From assembly GCA_010645155.1 (NCBI GenBank), contig JAAGOF010000300.1, forward strand, positions 1,446,832 to 1,510,831: DNA of 64,000 nt, read 5' to 3'. The first letter of the stretch is position 1; each line of letters opens with the position of its first letter. The notes under the pieces are model-generated. The model was not told the origin of the DNA and made no database searches. It saw only the letters and a list, made by a program, of their open reading frames with translations. Made by a program: the position numbers and the translations under genes. Source of the DNA: Tigriopus japonicus (lineage: Eukaryota; Arthropoda; Copepoda; Harpacticoida; Harpacticidae). This document shows positions 61,477 through 64,000 of this stretch, in pieces.

Positions 61477-63331
61477 CAAGAACCACTGTACTACAGGACG
61501 AATTTCAGAGCAGTGTCTATGACGTCATCAATCCACCTTGCGTTGGATCATCACTGATCCGTCATTAATTCTAGGTTGAAGAGAAGTTCACCATTCATTT
61601 GCGAGGAAAAGAGAATTCAGTCAGGGACGCCACTCAAACATGTTATAACAATCTATTCATTTCTTTTCATAAGCAAAGCTCATTACATTGGATTTTGAAA
61701 AACGATTTGAAACTTTGAAGTTATTGAAAGATTTACGTGAATCAATAATCTATTATAATATTGTTTCTTTTGCCCATGGCAACCCTGGTTTAGTTTGAGA
61801 ATTCTCCATGTGGTGTCAGTGTTTGTTCGTTTGACAGGGTGACCACTTGAACGAGAGGTTCAATGAGAGGGGCAACATTTCTTATCTTCTTTAAAACAGA
61901 AATTGTGTTCTTTTTGTCTTCTTTTAACTCAATATTTTAAGCCAGTTTTTGACAGTGGTCTTTGAACTACTTTTGGAGAGGGTTGTTCAATGTTGGATAA
62001 AAGTGGTCAATTTAGGTTATGAACCAACCCTAATCAATTTGGTCACCTTGAGAAACGTGCGACCAATGCGAATTAAGCTTCGAAGAAGATGTCACTCTAA
62101 AAACCTTGTGGATTTACCTCTCATTCTGGTTATCTTGCCATCTCCAAGTGTCACATTCTAGTGTTTTAGTGCACAAAGAAATCCAGTCGTGCTGATTGAG
62201 AAAGAAAATTTGGATGGGTCGTGTGTGGCCCTTCAAAGAAAAAGAGAGCTTGACTTCATCCTTCTTTCTTTCTTCCAATCAAAGACCATCGTATTCTCCA
62301 TTGATGAGAACTACTCAAAGTCATTTGCGTCACTTATGTGTTTGTTGAGCGTGCTTTTGAGCATTTCATCTTTCTCTCAGATCATTCAATGGATAGATAG
62401 ATGGACAAGAAATGGATCGTAGGATTCAGGGAATATTGGTCTTCTCTTGTCACTACTGCAAACTTTGGTGTGGTGATTCAACATGAAAATGAATGGGAAA
62501 AAGCAATGGAATCATCACCAATTAGACAAGGACAAGCACGTGGAATTGAAGTAGCAAGCCTCAGATACAGAGAAAGACTACTTTTGGCTGAAGTCCTACA
62601 ACTTTGAGAAAGATCAATTATGAGAAGACCAGTCAACACAAGACATCAATGGTTAACCAACCACAAGAGAGGGCCTTCATGGCTGGATTGGACTACATCC
62701 ACAAAGATGCTAAAATTTGCGGATGATTTGAAGATCATCGGGATTATCTTGCAACCTCAAGACGAGAAATGAGCCCAAAGTGCCTTGAACTCTGCAGAAG
62801 ATTGGGCCTCAAATGACCTTCAATGTGGATATGTGTAAGATGATGAGGTTTGGAAAGAGGCCAAAAACCACTCCCAAGGATATCCTGAAAGGCCAAGAAT
62901 TTGAGAGCATAGTAGACATGGAAACAAACCTTGGTATCATATTCGATCAGAACATAAAATTCCGTGAACACTATGCTGATACCGTCATGCGGGCGAGGGG
63001 AATGATGGGACTCCTGAGACGCACTTTCACCATGAGGGACAAGAAAATTATAAGTGTACGTTAGACTTCTTCTGGAGTGTAACATGACTTTTACACTCCT
63101 TGAAATGCTATAAAATACAACCATTCACTTGAACACACGTCATTTCTCTGGTTATTTGCCATTGTTAAAATGTTGTTATGTTCCGCCATTCACTCAAAAA
63201 CGAATGTTATTAGCAAAATAATCAAAATTTATTGAATCAAAGGCAGTCATCGCATGTCCTAAATTGCCGGTGTTGGCCCTAAGCTGTAGGTCCTTCGACC
63301 TTGAAGTGAATCCTTCGTAGAGTCATCCTTG
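61477..63331. mobile_element. 1.86-kb insertion inside LINE copy 2
   Basis: The LINE reads straight from ...AAGTTCGATGAGC to ATATCCAGTTG once this segment is removed, as the uninterrupted copy 1 shows. GATGAGC is present on both sides (61470-61476, 63332-63338), a 7-bp target duplication, or 8 bp with one mismatch. The element ends are CAAGAACCACTGTAC and, inverted on the right, CAAGGATGACTCTAC, imperfect terminal repeats sharing about 10 of 15 positions. This fits a cut-and-paste DNA element, perhaps hAT-like. It carries no transposase I can recognise but does contain a piece of an unrelated LINE. Confidence 0.75.
62660..63063 (+). pseudogene. Fragment of a second, different LINE reverse transcriptase
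   Basis: Reads KMLKFADDLKIIG (an FADD catalytic box, about 62703-62740), then AQSALNSAEDWASND, and in a shifted frame MTFNVDMCKMMRFGKRP and GIIFDQNIKFREHYAD, ending near RTFTMRDKKIIS. This is the palm-thumb part of a CR1/Jockey-type reverse transcriptase, unlike the sequence of the host LINE. A TGA after DEK and a frameshift after ASND show decay. It lies within the 1.86-kb insertion, so it was probably picked up by, or inserted into, that element. Confidence 0.65.
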
Positions 63332-63338
63332 GATGAGC

Positions 63339-63990
63339 ATATCCAGTTGAAAGTGGGAAAGGCATTTCAAACGTGTGGTTGGATCTATCGCACTTTCAAG
63401 TCCAGAGATAGTATTACGATGCTAACTCTGTACAAGTCGATTGTTCAGCCGCATCTTGAATATGCCTCACCCATTTGGGCTCCAATGAGTTCAGCAGGTT
63501 TGCAAAAGGTCGAGCAGGTCCAAAGATCTTTCACTAGGAACATCACAGGAATGAGAGAGCTCTCGTATTGGGAGAGGCTCCAAAAGTTAGGGCTGTACAG
63601 TACTCAGAGAAGGTATGAAAGGTATCTGATACTGTATGTTTTCAAGAGCGTTCATGGGCTCTGTCCTAACCCCGGATTTGAGATCAGTTGTAGCGATCGT
63701 AGAGGTTTTACGTGCGTTTTGAGAGCACCTCCAAATCCAAGGGAATCTAAGCTAGTTCGAACAATGAAGTCCTCCTCTCTTCTTTATCGGGCTCCTTCAT
63801 TGTTCAATTTGTTGCCTATTAGTCTTCGTCGGGAATATGTAGGACCTAATCCTCTAATAGCATTTAAGGCAAGATTGGACAAATTTTTGAATACTATTCC
63901 TGACCAACCCACTATTCAAGGGTTGTACAGATCTGCCAACAGTAACTCATTGGTAGATCAAATTTTGTATAAACGATAATTATATAAACT
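63339..63990 (+). mobile_element. LINE copy 2, 3' part (right of insertion)
   Basis: Continuation of the 60.8-kb LINE: HIQLKVGKAFQTCGWIYRTF, YKSIVQPHLEYASPIWAP, the C-terminal domain and a TAA stop at 63977-63979, followed by an AT-rich 3' end at the window edge. This frame is uninterrupted. It matches the minus-strand sequence at 9658-10340 closely, showing two recent members of one family on opposite strands. Confidence 0.88.
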
Positions 63991-64000
63991 ATAATAATCA

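Overview
This is a stretch of nuclear DNA from an intron-rich animal, most likely an arthropod and probably a crustacean such as a copepod. The clues are an insect-type gustatory receptor ending in the TYhhhhhQF signature, metazoan genes with canonical GT-AG introns (50 bp to several kb), AT-rich spacers, non-LTR retrotransposons and many fold-back repeats. The species assignment is inference.

Layout. 0.45-2.5 kb (+) is a two-exon gustatory receptor. 3.6-3.9 kb (-) is the first coding exon of dynactin subunit 6, whose remaining exons are not visible in the window. 4.1-4.5 kb is a fold-back/tRNA-like repeat cluster. 6.2-14.1 kb (+) is a complete six-exon VIP36-type (LMAN2) cargo lectin, with a divergent promoter-like inverted duplication in intron 1 and a dead LINE in intron 2. 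15.1-16.1 kb (+) is a two-exon seven-transmembrane protein, convergent with a nine-exon RhoGAP (SH3-WW-WW-PH-RhoGAP, ARHGAP12/27 type) at 28.5-16.4 kb (-). 28.5-37.9 kb has no gene I can support.

37.93-41.50 kb is a 3.57-kb DNA transposon with two 423-bp inverted repeats that look identical and one long transposase frame broken by a single TAG. 41.5-45.3 kb is gene-poor. 45.3-45.95 kb (-) is a two-exon vitamin K epoxide reductase (VKORC1). 46-50.3 kb is gene-poor with one large inverted repeat. 50.4-53.2 kb (+) is a seven-exon SLC17 (sialin-like) transporter. 53.4-59.1 kb holds three paralogous seven-transmembrane receptor-like genes (-,+,+) that form a local cluster of a family I do not recognise by name. 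60.0-60.8 kb is an AT-rich 21-bp satellite running into a second copy of the same LINE, which is split by a 1.86-kb insertion with a 7-bp target duplication and continues to the window end.

The host genes do not form a pathway: they serve chemosensation, dynein transport, ER-Golgi glycoprotein sorting, Rho GTPase control, vitamin K redox and anion transport. The most notable items are the long-TIR transposon with RSS-like CACGGTG ends, the seven-transmembrane cluster (including a 60-bp in-frame intron recognised only by paralogue alignment), the possible nesting of the gustatory receptor in a dynactin intron, and the nested insertion in the LINE at the right edge.
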